From Papilionanthe hookeriana x Papilionanthe teres (lineage: Eukaryota; Streptophyta; Magnoliopsida; Asparagales; Orchidaceae), in NCBI GenBank assembly GCA_022702705.1, contig CM040429.1, positions 10,262,038 to 10,326,037 on the forward strand: 64,000 nucleotides of DNA, given 5' to 3'. Below, one piece after another: positions 11,801 through 22,679 of the stretch. The notes below the pieces were generated by a model. That model did no database searches. It was not told the origin of the DNA and saw only the letters and a list, made by a program, of their open reading frames with translations. A program made the position numbers and the translations under genes. Each line of letters starts with the position of its first letter. Within the stretch, counting starts at the first letter, position 1.

Positions 11801-14800
11801 AGCATAAGGCCTCAATATATTTCAAATGAAAGTAAGCTTAAGGCTCCTCTCTAAATCAGTTTAAACTCTTCCCTAACATGCCTTTTTTTTTTTAATAAAG
11901 AAGTAGAAGGAGCAAGAAGCAAGCTCCACATGCACATGAAACTAAATAAACCATTCCATGCTCCACATCAAGCTAATATGAGTAAATGAAAGAGAGGAGC
12001 AATAGCATGCCACTTTAACCATGAAACCATGTCCATCTTAAGGAAAACAACATATATATAGCCTCAAATATAAAAGCTAGAGCTAGAGGAGCCCATACCT
12101 CAATGAGAGCTCAAGCAAAACCCACACCACAGCTCAACAACAGTAAACAAATGGCGCAACCCAGGCTCAAAACCGAGCAGCCAAGCTCCACAGATTTCAG
12201 AGAGCAAGACAACAGCACCCCTCACCTCACTCACACACAAGCTCAAAAGAACCGTGAGTATCAGAGAAGAAGAAGAGGGAGGAGGAGGAGAGAAAGGCAA
12301 TGGCAGCACACTCAAAACCAGCCAACCAAAACAACCAACCACTAACCAAAAAGATAGCCAACAGAAAAGCCAACCCTAGGCTATTCTCAAAATGAGGCTT
12401 ATATATCCGCCCCCCCCCCCCCAAGAAGGAGAAGAAGAAGCCACTTACCTGGGAGTCTCGGCAAGAGTAGAAGAGGCGGGAGAAGGTGGCGACAAAAGTC
12501 GCTGAAAAGGGGGCGAGAGTGGCGGCAGGGAAGGCCGAAAGCACTGTCACGGGCAGAGCCAGGGGAAGTGGCGAGGACAGTAGGGACCATGGTCGAAACC
12601 GCGCGAGAGGAGCCAGGCGAGGGAAGGCTCGGAACCGAGAAGAGAAAAGAGGCGAGGCTCACGCGAGGCACGGGTGAGGAAAAAAAAGGATTTTAGGGTT
12701 TTAATAGGATTTTAAAAGAAAATAAAATTTATTTTGTTAAAATAACGGCAAATTTCGCGTCACGAGCCCGTGTCCAAAACATAACAAGTTATACGTCCTT
12801 TCCTAGCAAATTCGACGTCCCGGACACAATGGCGCAGTCCGTTTCGCGATTCGAGGCCGTTCGGAGAACCTCATCACCGGTCGAGTCGAAAGTACGTCAA
12901 ATTCGGTCTCGTCGAAATTCTGACCTTGATGGCGCTCGTTCTGGCATTCTGACTTCAGTCCTGATCCGTCGAGAATAATTTGAAGACGTCGAGGCTGTGG
13001 CTCGAGGAATTTGTGCTCGGTAGTGCGAGAAAATGTGCACGAGGCTATCCTAAGGTCCGGTGGTGCTTATAGGAACTCGATTTGAGTCCTAACGCTAATT
13101 CCAACCTACTGCGCCGTGAGCTAGAGGTCGGGAGCTCCGTCCGGGACTCCGAAGAGTGTCGAAGTGGTTTCGATCATTCTAAAGCGAGGTGGGCCCAGTG
13201 CTAGGAATCTAGGATCGTCGGGGAAGCTCCTAAAGCTAACACCCTAAATCCTAGGAGGAAAACTAAACCTCGACAAAAACGAGGTCAACAACTCCATGCT
13301 ACAATGAACCAAAACCTTTGACGAATGAAATCGAAGTTCCCCCAATCTCGGGAAATTGACATGGGAGCTTACCATTGTGGGGCCTGTGGCACTGTAGTAT
13401 CTGCAGTACCGCGGACCAATTTTCTTTTTGATCTCTTACCTTTATTACCTTCTTATTCTAACTATTAGTACTTATTATAAATATTATTTGCTGTCTTAGG
13501 GTTTTCGTGAGTTTTATTTCAAACTTCTGTTTGGACAGCCGCTAGCGTCTGTTTTCCCCTTCAAGGGATGTATCTGAGGGATTGGATGATGTTCCGGTTG
13601 TATCTCTCTCTTCCGAAGTGGTAATTATCTTCCTCCTGTCCCCTTCTGCATTTTTCCACATTGCTCCCTACCACTGTACCTTGCTGCAGCCGCCCTCAAC
13701 AGCATCCCATTGTTGTTTTCTATTGTTCTAGCCAACCCAGCGCCTTCTCCTCCCTCGTCGCAGCCCTCCACCTTCGCTGGCGCAACACACAACACCTTAC
13801 CTTTGTTGTTTTCCTGCTGTCCAACAGGTCCAAACAGCTAACTGCTGCTGTTTGGACTGTCGCCTCGTGCTATCCTGCTGTTCCAGCTGCCCCTAACAAT
13901 TGCCACCTCTCGTCCACATTCCGTAAACCCCTTCCCTACCTTAACAACACCTCTCTGAGCCCCCGAACCATCACCACCATCACCCAGATCTGCCCTAACG
14001 TGAGTTGCGTCGTATATGTTGTATTTTCTCTTTCGAATGTGTTGATCGTAACCATCTGTTTATTTCCAGTAATAATATTTGCTTTTTTTAATATGGTTTG
14101 GGTTAACTCCAATATCATTAATCTTCATCTAGTTTTATTCTTTATCTTACATGATTATTTTAAAAAGGCGTTTCCTACCATGTTTTTGAATTTATTGAAG
14201 AAACCATAATTACGTGATTGCGTTCTCAAATGTAACTAGAAGTGTCATAGCACATGTGATTGCTCAAGCGATAAAAAAATAAATAAATAAATAAATAAAA
14301 TAAATAATCCGATGTTGAATTATCAGATGACTTTTGAGATTTTGGAGTGATTTACACAGTCCACAGACTTCAGTCTGCCAACCTCCTCTACTCTTTTGTA
14401 GCTTTCTCACCAAGAATTCTCACCGCATACCAATTTGCTTCTCACGTCAGCTTTTACTTTCTTGAATACAGGCTTTGAGATTTTGGCCTTTCCTTGCAAT
14501 CAATTTGGAGGTCAAGAGCCTGGATCAAATCCAGAGATAAAGCGATTTGCTTGCACAAAGTTTAAAGCAGAATTTCCCATATTTGATAAGGTACGTCCTC
14601 ATTATCGAACTTGTTTTCATGACCCAATGCATGTTTTCTTACCATTTTATTAATTTGTTAGTTATGTTTCCACTAACAGGTTGATGTAAATGGACCAAAT
14701 ACGGCTCCGTTGTATCAATTTCTCAAGGCAAATGCTGGGGGATTTCTTGGTGACCTTATTAAGTGGAACTTTGAAAAGTTTTTGATAGACAAGAATGGTA

Positions 14801-17800
14801 AAGTTGTTGAGAGGTACCAGCCTACCACCTCGCCATTCCAAATTGAGGTGAGTTTCTTGATCGTGTGCTTATTTAAAATTGTATATGTATTTTAAAGAAG
14901 TTGTGCTAAATCTCTTATTTTCGATTGGGACATAGGTGGTAAAAATTAATTCCAAAAACGGGTAATGATAATCTATATTTAAAAGCTCTTTTATTGATGG
15001 GGTTGATAACTTGTTTTTATTGCTATTAAGAGTTCAATGTGTTTGGATGTTTATTTCTAGCGACTTCAGAACGAGCAAATGATTTATTTATGATTTTGTG
15101 CTATTTCTTATGGTAAAACATTAATTGTACCTGGAAAATTCTGTTATCTTATTTTATTCTTTGAGGGCATTTCTTGTGGCATTTTCAAGAAATATTTTGT
15201 AGCAATTCATTTGCACACTTATAATTTAGATCATTAGGTTTGGAAATAGCAAAACCTTGTCAAATGTGTCAGCATTGAATGGCTAATTTTAATCATTTTA
15301 TTTTCTTGGAATAACTTTTAACTGTTCGATAAAAAAAATAATTCTTGCATCTTAGTAAATCCAGAACAACAACAACAAGCCTTTATCCCAGTAATTTGGG
15401 TCGGTTACATGAATCCTTTTTCTCTGCAGTGTTGTGTGTCATATTTTCGTTTAATTCTAATAAATTAAGATCTAATGTATGAAAGAGGCAATGAAAGATG
15501 AAGTTTTCTTATGAATCATATAAACTACTTGCTTGATCGTGGGATATTTCACTATGACGATTGTGAATAGGTTACTTGAACCAAACCAGACGTAAGACCG
15601 ATAAAAACTGATTTTTAGTAAATCCAAAACAAAAACAACAAGCCTTATCCCACTAATTGGTTGGCTACATGAATCCTATTTCTCTATTGTGTCCTATTGA
15701 GTGTCATATTTTCATTTAATTCTAATAAATTAAGATCTAAGAATCATGTATGAAAGAGGCAATGAAAGAGGAAGTTTTCATATGAATCATATAAAGTGCT
15801 AGCTCAATCATGGGATGTTTCACTATGATGATTGTGCATAGGTTACTTGAACCAAACCAAACATTAACACTGATAAAAACTGATTAATAGTGTAGGCAAG
15901 GGCCCAAATTGGTTTGGTAATTTTTTATCTATCCAGTTTAACCAAAAATCAATCCATATGTGAGGAGTAAGCACTAGAATACTCTCATCAGTATAATTCA
16001 TATGAATGTCCTTTGGGTGTTAATACATGAAACTACAAATATATCTGTATTCTTCAACATTTCTTATGCAAGTCCGATTTTTTTTTTTGATTCCCGGCAT
16101 TAACTAAGTGATATTTTTTTGTTTGACATGTTATCTTGTTCTTGAATGCAGCTTTAAAATTAAAATTTCTTTTATTTAATAATACATTAGAATATGAATA
16201 TTACAAATTATTACTTGAACACATTAAATTGAGCTTAGTGATGCTCTTAGTGGGAGACGTTTCTGGATATTTTCCATGGGATTGTTGATGCAACACACAT
16301 CAATATATACATAGACTATTTAAAATATCCCAAACAAGAGCTTTCAATCAAGCATGAAAATCATCATTAGGCAAGAAGTTCAAAACACAATGGAATAGGA
16401 ATACATGAATGACTGTCAACTCCTTGGTAGATTTCAACATTGATAAAAACCAAGTGCCACTCTCTTTAAAAGAATTGGTCAAACCCCCTACAATCTATTT
16501 AAATGATTAATGTAATAGGGAATGGTTTCAACGCTTCCTAAATTATTTTAATCAACCCTGTGTTTCTTAGAGTTGGTTTATGTCTATATTTTCTGTTTTT
16601 GTAGTTCTATAAATACAAGTCTATTTTAACCCTAATTGATATTGTATGACATTATAAACTTTGGTTGTTTATTCCATCTTTGTTGGATTGGTTTTAAATA
16701 GACATTGTAGGTATAAATTAAAGGGCATCATAGAGTCATTATGTGTGGAGCCCTCGTTCATTTTTCTCTGTCCTCAAATGACGCCCAACGCTCCTGAAAT
16801 CATTGCCCGCAGCTTGTTTCATCCTCATACTTTGCCCCACATGCCATGCTTGAGAACCATAATATTCACCTAAAACGTCGCATATCATCTCGTTCATTGC
16901 ACTTATGAGTCATTTTGCATTGAATGGTTCTTGGTCGCCCACTCACTTGGATTTATTGAGTCTCTGTCTCACCCGTTCCCCTATGACCACACCCGTTGCT
17001 AGTCTTCTCAACATCCCTTACTTTACTACTTGGGGTTTGCACTCCTTAGCTTGTGTTATTGGTGACTTTGTGGCAGCCCATCTTTACTTTCTTGGTGGAT
17101 TCAAACTTCCATCTCACTTTGTGAGGCGTCCTTACCGTCTTCATAGGTGCGTACTAGTGTCAGTATTGAGATCTAGCCACATGCTTCATCGCGGGTGCCT
17201 TTTTTTTCAATTATCTCTTGATGATTCAATGGATTTTGATGTTCCACTTGCTCCCACATTTCCTATTTCTTTAGATGTTAGTGCTTTGGCTTCTAGGACC
17301 ACTACATTTTTTTTCATTCGTTGATGTTGTTAGTGGGACGGGTTCTTTGCTGCTGAAATCGTTTATTAATTTCCATTTGGTTTTTTAGCTTGTTATGTCT
17401 CTGCCTGGCACAAGCTTCCTAAATACTTTTAATGCTAAACCCGCGCTTATTTTTGTTGAGGCTAAGATTTCTGATATGATGGCTCCTTTTTCCTTCACTT
17501 TAGTTGATAATACTTGATTTTGTCTGATAGATGATATCTTTGTTGGACTTGAGTGCTGCCATGCGCTTACCTTTGGAAAAATGTTAGGGTTTTTTTCTCC
17601 TGGTGTGCATATTATATGAATGACTCACCTATGCATTTTTTGAAGCGGTCTTCGTATTTTGAGCTCGTCAACTGCCTCTTATTACCTAATTTGAGTTGTT
17701 TTCTCACATATTTGTTTCCGTCACATAATCACTTTACACTAAGTTCTTTGATCAATTCTTGCAAACCAATATAAGTGGATGTTGCGACCCTGAAACTCTT

Positions 17801-17896
17801 TCGTCCATTTGTATCTCTGGTTCTTGTTGAGATAGAATCTTCTGCTCATTTGGCTCATGAGGCATGAATTGTCACTTCATGTGGATATTGGCAAAG

Positions 17897-17927
<31 letters not shown>

Positions 17928-19357
17928 TAATAATAATCCTCATATTGTTAAGCTTGTAAAATTTTTGGTTATCATCGTGTTGATTACTTTTAAGGACCGT
18001 CCATAATTGAGAGAATTTTTCTTTAGGGGGCCTGATATTAGGGATTGCTCTTTTCATCATGGTATGGACATATAAGATGTTGTGTGGTTATTACTATTGA
18101 TCAGTTGGATCCCAGCAACTTTCTATCAGATGTTTCTTTGGCTTTGCCCCCATTGAGATGTTCTCAGGCTCCATATACTTATCTGGATTCCTCATTTGAG
18201 TTAGTGATTCCTTTGTGCTATTAGTTTGTTGAACGTCAGTATATTCTGTTGGGTCTATTGATACTTCAAGAACCTTGTTTGAGTAATATTATTTCTTATT
18301 ATTTCCCAAGAAAAGAAAAGGAAATTTTTTTGAGTAAGGGCCTACTGCTACTTCAAGAATCTTGTCTGAGAAAGCAATATGTCAACCTATTAAAGTATCC
18401 TTCAGTTGCAACTTCTAGCTCTTATCTATATGATGTTACAAATGTACTCTAATGTTATATTTGAACGTTTTGATGTGATTGTTGTTGATGACTTGTGCTC
18501 TGATTAGTCTAAATATTATCACAGTTTATCTGGTTTATTAGGTAAAATATTTCAACTTGTGTTTTTTTGTCTGAGTCGCAAATTGAAATAAAAAACGTTT
18601 TTTTCTTCATTCTATCTGGTTTGCTTAGATTCTAAGCTAGATATATTAACTCTTCCGCTGATTTTGACATTCTAGACCAAGATTGAATGTTGCTGTGTTT
18701 TGCTCCCTCTCGAAATGATTCTACTCGCTTAGCTTTTAGGTTATTTTCTCCTATGCATTTTGTTTCTCTATTTTTTTCAGGTTAGAAGTTCTTTGTGACT
18801 GCTTGCTTATTTAATATTTTCATTGATTGGTAATAAACTCCTAATCCCTTATAGGTAACTTTTGTTGCTTTTAGCGCCCCACAATTGGTGTAGTGTTATA
18901 ACCTTTTGAGCCTCATTGATGAGCTATGGGGTTTGTGGCTCCCTTTTTTTATCAAATATCAAGCATTATCAGTGCAAAAAAAAAAATTCTAGATTATACA
19001 TATTGTCCTGTATATTTACATATAGACACAGATATACATATAAACACTTGTTATATCACATTTTTATGTATATATAAGTATAATAAGTCATTACGGAGCT
19101 AAACATTACTGAGCAAGGTTTTGTTCGTGTTCATATACGCAAAAATTAGTTGAACTTATACTTAATTATCGACCCAAACTAATATATGGAATAATTTCAA
19201 AAGAATTTTGGTGGCATTATCTGGATTTATGAATTGACAAACAAGGTGCTCTTTTTGCTGTTCTTTGCAGTTCATATTTCACATCTCTGAAAACGATTTT
19301 TCTCCTTCTGGTTTTTTTGCTTTGCAGAAAGATATCAAGAAGCTTCTTGCAGCATGA
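1848..19357 (+). CDS. GPX: Chloroplast-type glutathione peroxidase (thioredoxin-dependent), six exons
   Basis: Coding exons are 1848-2117, 3218-3294, 3400-3461, 14472-14590, 14680-14847 and 19328-19357. All introns are GT..AG and the joined frame gives 241 codons ending KDIKKLLAA. Residues 1-80 are rich in Ser, Ala, Gly and Arg with few acids, as in a plastid transit peptide; the mature domain starts near SVHNFTVKD. The catalytic set is visible: Cys116 in VNVASKCGLT, Gln151 in QFGGQEP, and Trp205-Asn206 in IKWNFEKF. A second Cys (164, in RFACTKF) fits the resolving Cys of plant enzymes, which use thioredoxin to reduce lipid and hydrogen peroxides. Length agrees with Arabidopsis GPX1/GPX7. The Cys116 codon is split TG|T by the 105-bp intron 2. 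Introns 3 (11,010 bp) and 5 (4,480 bp) are filled with transposons, but all exons are intact. A neighbouring downstream ATG was not preferred because 1848 gives the full transit peptide. Confidence 0.93.
2118..3217 (+). other. Peroxidase intron 1
   Basis: It begins GTTGGAG after ...TTCACGGTCAAG and ends GGTGCAG before the codons for [12 protein letters not shown]. It contains a short ACACGC microsatellite (2141-2166) just after the donor site. No transposon or RNA gene was recognised in the remaining AT-rich sequence. Confidence 0.75.
3462..5627 (+). other. 5' part of peroxidase intron 3, no feature recognised
   Basis: AT-rich sequence following the donor site at 3462. It has several T and A runs and no recognisable coding sequence, RNA gene or dated transposon boundary. 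Confidence 0.6.
5628..5850. mobile_element. MITE-like fold-back element, most complete copy
   Basis: The left arm (5628-5679: TTACACACATGCCATTTAAT... to CTCCTAAACTT) is the imperfect reverse complement of the right arm (5803-5850: AAGTTTAGGTGTTAGATA... to GGGTGGTATGCATGTAA). The central part contains a second inverted pair (TATGCCACC near 5695 against GGTGGTATAAAAG near 5780). No protein is encoded. Similar complete or partial copies occur at 513, 19981, 20220, 20985, 30187 and 32038. The superfamily is not assigned because I could not fix a target duplication. Confidence 0.6.
5856..5887. repeat. 32-bp poly-C tract
   Basis: An uninterrupted run of 32 C residues directly after the fold-back element. 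The opposite strand is a G32 run that could form G-quadruplexes. Such long G/C homopolymers are rare in plant DNA and prone to length errors in sequencing. Confidence 0.95.
6061..6448 (+). repeat. Left terminal repeat of the degenerate retroelement
   Basis: About 388 bp, matching 13736-14117 along its whole length with many substitutions and small gaps. It ends CCGATATCA immediately before TT and the primer-binding-like motif. The outer (5') boundary is uncertain because similarity fades upstream of 6061. Confidence 0.55.
6451..6466 (+). other. Primer-binding-site-like motif (initiator Met tRNA type)
   Basis: TGGTATCGGAGTTAGC differs by one base from the common TGGTATCAGAG core used by many plant LTR retrotransposons. 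It sits 2 bp after the end of the left terminal repeat, where a primer-binding site is expected. Confidence 0.5.
6646..8191 (+). pseudogene. Decayed gag/polyprotein-like coding remnant
   Basis: Broken + strand frames follow the primer-binding motif. They show a charged, coiled-coil-like stretch near 6700-6850 and a Cys-rich motif near 7165-7215. A longer stop-poor stretch lies at about 7390-7650. Many in-frame stops make it non-functional. The protein family could not be fixed; a gag-like or pararetroviral origin are both open. It is interrupted at 8196 by the solo LTR and appears to resume at 13296. Confidence 0.4.
8192..8196. repeat. Target-site duplication ACTCC (left copy)
   Basis: ACTCC directly precedes TGTCGG. 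The same five bases follow the LTR at 13291-13295, as expected for integrase-mediated insertion. Confidence 0.85.
8197..13290 (-). mobile_element. Solo LTR (5,094 bp) of the Tat/Ogre-type family
   Basis: It begins TGTCGGCCGC and ends GAGGTCAACA, and is flanked by the perfect 5-bp duplication ACTCC. The whole length is collinear with the two LTRs at 37136-42503 and 54638-60048. No internal region follows, so it is a solo LTR left by recombination between the LTRs of a once complete element. The strand is inferred from the complete element, whose genes read on the - strand with the same LTR orientation. It lacks the about 53-bp tandem array present in the other two LTRs. Stop-free stretches inside it are chance frames of LTR sequence. 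Confidence 0.92.
10361..10386. promoter_or_regulatory. TATA-like hairpin conserved in the LTRs (solo copy)
   Basis: ATATATAACC and GGTTATATAT form perfect 10-bp inverted arms with a 6-bp loop (CAAGGA). The same structure is kept at 39344-39367 and 56809-56834. It offers TATA-like boxes on both strands. A promoter role in the LTR is inference. Confidence 0.45.
13291..13295. repeat. Target-site duplication ACTCC (right copy)
   Basis: It pairs with 8192-8196. Confidence 0.85.
13736..14117 (+). repeat. Right terminal repeat of the degenerate retroelement
   Basis: Matches 6061-6448 and ends AACTCCAATATCA. Open frames within it are low-complexity Pro/Ser/Leu-rich translations of repeat sequence, not genes. 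Confidence 0.55.
14269..14306. repeat. AAAT microsatellite
   Basis: Repeats of AAAT/AATA in peroxidase intron 3, about 170 bp upstream of exon 4. Confidence 0.8.
15364..15418 (-). mobile_element. Au-type SINE 3' end (fragment)
   Basis: AACAACAACAACAAGCC, then TTTATCCCAGTAATTTGGGT, then CGGTTACATGAATCC. Read on the - strand this is the GGATTCATGTA...GGCTTGTTGTTGTT end typical of plant Au SINEs. The 5' promoter part was not identified. Confidence 0.6.
15625..15677 (-). mobile_element. Au-type SINE 3' end (duplicate fragment)
   Basis: Second copy of the same SINE end, carried along in the tandem duplication and slightly shortened (CCACTAATTGGTTGGCTACA). Confidence 0.55.
16650..18990 (+). mobile_element. 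Degenerate non-LTR (L1-type LINE) remnant
   Basis: Frames around 16905-17324 contain [20 protein letters not shown], which resembles the conserved ORF1 segment of plant L1 elements (a WxxxGLSxIAS-type block followed by an arginine/valine-rich strand). The unit ends about 1.6 kb later with ATGGGGTTTGTGGCTCCC, a T-rich stretch and an A-tail of about 12 near 18980-18990, the usual layout of a plant L1 3' end. Reverse transcriptase motifs were not recognised and stops are frequent, so it is an internally deleted, dead copy. The family assignment rests on short similarity. Confidence 0.4.
17897..17937. repeat. TAA microsatellite
   Basis: A run of AAT/TAA trinucleotides interrupted once, inside the LINE-like remnant. 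Confidence 0.9.
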
Positions 19358-19980
19358 GAAAAGTCTGGAGAGTTCATTTCTGTGTAAATAGCAGCAGTTT
19401 TTCCGTTGTCTTTAATGCCAGCTTCCCTTCCCAACATTCTGCTAATGCTTATGTTTAACATGAAAAATTTTCTACTCTCTTTGTTTATGTTAAATATTAG
19501 CTATATTAAGAGGTTGGTTTAGTTTCTTTCTTTTCAGAATATTCATTTTATACTCACTATTGAATTGTAAATGGCTATTTCTTCTTGGTTTTCGCTGGTT
19601 ATTGTGTCATTTCCTCAAAAAATGAGGGTTAGTTTCCTATTTATGTTAAACTTAAGGATATATATACATACGTACATACGTACATCATACATATGCATGC
19701 ATGCATATGTATTCCATTCCTGGTGATCCTGTCCCGCTCAACACAAATCTTTCTTTTCATTTTCTATATCCCATGGGCGTATAGACGAAAGAGAAATGAG
19801 AACTTCGAAATGAAAGAGTCCATGAAGTAGAGGAGTCAACGGAAAGGCGGTCTTTCGGTTCATTGGTCCGGTCTTTCGCTTGTACGTGCATGTGCATGCA
19901 TGCATGTATGTATAGACACACACACACCATATATGTAGTCTTCTTGTTTCACTAATTAATGTGTAAAATAGTGGGTTTTG
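19358..19980 (+). other. 3' flank of the peroxidase gene
   Basis: Sequence after the TGA stop, expected to hold the 3'UTR. A short T-rich and ATG-poor stretch follows. Tetranucleotide repeats of ACAT/ATGC type lie at about 19665-19705 and 19890-19920. No further gene is seen. Confidence 0.5.
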
Positions 19981-20082
19981 TGATGTGATATAAAAGATTT
20001 GGGTGGTATAAATGTAAAAAAAAAACAAAGTTTCAGTTTTAGATATGTAATACATAAGAATTGGGTGGTATGTATGTTAAAA
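19981..20082 (-). repeat. Arm of the fold-back repeat family
   Basis: GATATAAAAGATTTGGGTGG, then AGATATGTAATACATAAGAA and TTGGGTGGTATGTATG match the right arm of the copy at 5628-5850. Confidence 0.55.
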
Positions 20083-20219
20083 TGACCCCTTTAATTATTT
20101 TTAAGCATTGTTTATGAACTTATTTTGGTATTCTATCTTTTTCCTTGCTTTGTGAAAACATTGTATGTGTCATTGTTTTGGTTTGTCAGAATCTTTATTT
20201 TATTCATTTCAAATTTTCA

Positions 20220-21040
<821 letters not shown>

Positions 21041-22679
21041 CATAATAATAGATAAGAGCATTTATATTAATATCATCAAAATTGTATGCATTTTATATCT
21101 AATATGTAAATTTTTATATTTATATTTATAACACCTTGAGGACTTTTTTTGGGGCCATTCTTGTTTTAAGGTTTGCTTTTATTAACATATTTATTTGGTG
21201 CATATTTTCAGAATTTTTATTTTTTAATTTAAAAATATGATTTAACTTATGTTAGAACCTACTCAAAATAACATTTATAAGTTTTGTGTTTTAAAAAATA
21301 ACAATCACTAACAAATATATTTTATTTCAAAGTAAAACATAAATAAAACAAATTAATAATGAAAAATAAAAATGATCCTAAAGGGCCCCTAAATTTTTAA
21401 CTTCACTTGAAGATAGCATTACTATAAATTTTTAATTAAAATATATATTTTCATGCATAAGTTTATGATTTCAAATATTATAAATTTAAATATGAAATTT
21501 TAGATTTTAGATACATAAATACATAATAATTGTGTCATTTGTATGCAAAGTTTCTAATAATAATAATAATGGTAAGATTGGGGTTGTCAATTCTTGCAGT
21601 CTATTTCATAATAAGAGGTCATGCATATAGAGGTGGAGACCATTCTTTATTTTTAGAGGAGCCAAACTTATTTTATAGATAAATTAATTTCACTAAAAAT
21701 AAAAGTAATATCACTTATTTCAAAACAAAATTGTATATTTCCTTATCATTAATGAATTGAAAAATATTAAAAGTTTTCAATCTGTTTCAATCATCACACA
21801 TTTTTAACGATTACACGCAATTGGTAATTTTTTTAAAATAAAGATATACTATCTGTTATTTTTAAAATAAATTATCATTCGTTATTTTATAGAACATATT
21901 CTCTCAAACTACTCCAAATTCCCAAATTATGATAGGTTTCTTTGAAGGATAATAATTCAACAAAATAATAAGCTATAAAAACTTGATCCCTAAAGTAGAG
22001 GATATAAAAGAATATTGATCAATTTTCTGGAAGCACCAATCCAATACACTATTACCTAGGTGATAAACTGAAGAATCCAAATAGAGACCTTAACACCCAG
22101 TCCATAGAAATAAGCACCTAGATGCCACACTTAGGCTTCTAGGTGCTAGATTTTAGCCCCACAAATAGAGAGCATGATTCATAAGCAGTGCAAAATTAAT
22201 TTATACAATTTTGAGAAGAATTCACCCAACCTTTTGTTGTTTTTGAAGCAATTAAAGCTATCTTATTAGGTTTTTTTAAAAAACAAATTAGGGGATTTTA
22301 TTGGAAATTATAAGCAGAGTTTGAAGAATTTTCTTAAGGCTTTTATCTTGAGAAAATCATGGATCTGTCATTAGAGATCTTCAATGGAAAAGCTTAGGAG
22401 AAGGAATAATTAACTAGAAGTCTTTGTAGCCATCTACCAAAATTTTTATATTAATTTTTTGCACTATAATTTTGTTGTACATATGTTTTAAAAATTTTAT
22501 TATGTATTAAATTCTCTTTGACATGAATAAATGCCCCATTCTAAGGCTTGTATGTAGTTTTTGTTTGCTATCAAAGATCAATTTGTGATATTTTAGTGTT
22601 TTATCTACATGCTCTATATTTTTCTTTAATATAATAAAGTATAGATTGTGGATATTTATTAATAGCATTGGAGGTTATT
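21041..22679. other. AT-rich intergenic DNA, no gene seen
   Basis: A further fold-back arm-like stretch is seen at about 21500-21552 (TAGATACATAAATACATAAT). Otherwise there is no coding or RNA signal. Part of it may be the eroded 5' end of the Athila-type element that follows. Confidence 0.45.

Larger units (their letters stand above)
6061..14117 (+). mobile_element. Degenerate LTR-type retroelement inside peroxidase intron 3, split by a solo LTR
   Basis: Direct repeats at 6061-6448 and 13736-14117 share the order CTCCCTCGTC, TTTTCCTGCTGT, AAACCCCTTCCCTACCTT, GCCCTA(A/G)CxTGAGTTG, AGTAATAATATTTGCTTTT and AACTCC(G/A)ATATCA, which marks them as old terminal repeats. Right after the left repeat stands TGGTATCGGAGTTAGC, close to an initiator-methionine tRNA primer-binding site. 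An internal coding ruin (about 6646-8191, continuing at 13296) is full of stops. The 5,094-bp solo LTR at 8197-13290 is inserted in it. The frame appears to continue across the insertion, which confirms nesting. No reverse transcriptase was recognised. A pararetrovirus-derived origin is possible because those also use this tRNA; the evidence does not decide. Confidence 0.55.
15352..15886. repeat. Two-copy tandem duplication (about 265 bp per unit)
   Basis: Unit 1 (15352-15614) and unit 2 (15615-15886) both run TTAGTAAATCCA(A/G)AAC, AACAACAAGCC, TACATGAATCC, AATTCTAATAAATTAAGATC, ATGAAAGAGGCAATGAAAGA, AGGTTACTTGAACCAAACCA, GATAAAAACTGATT. They differ by scattered substitutions and a few small indels, so the duplication is not recent. 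Each unit starts inside an Au-type SINE 3' end. Confidence 0.85.
14848..19327 (+). other. Peroxidase intron 5 (4,480 bp) with transposon debris
   Basis: It runs from the donor GTGAGT after ...CCAAATTGAG to the acceptor TTTGCAG before AAAGATATCAAG. It holds a tandem duplication with SINE ends (15352-15886), AT-rich spacer, and a LINE-like remnant (about 16650-18990). The last 330 bp before exon 6 show nothing beyond intron sequence. Confidence 0.85.

Noticed and set aside
12100..12677. Several overlapping open frames on both strands of the solo LTR
   Set aside because: Low-complexity translations of LTR sequence (Arg-rich one way, Phe/Leu/Ser-rich the other). The corresponding places in the other LTRs do not keep the frames.
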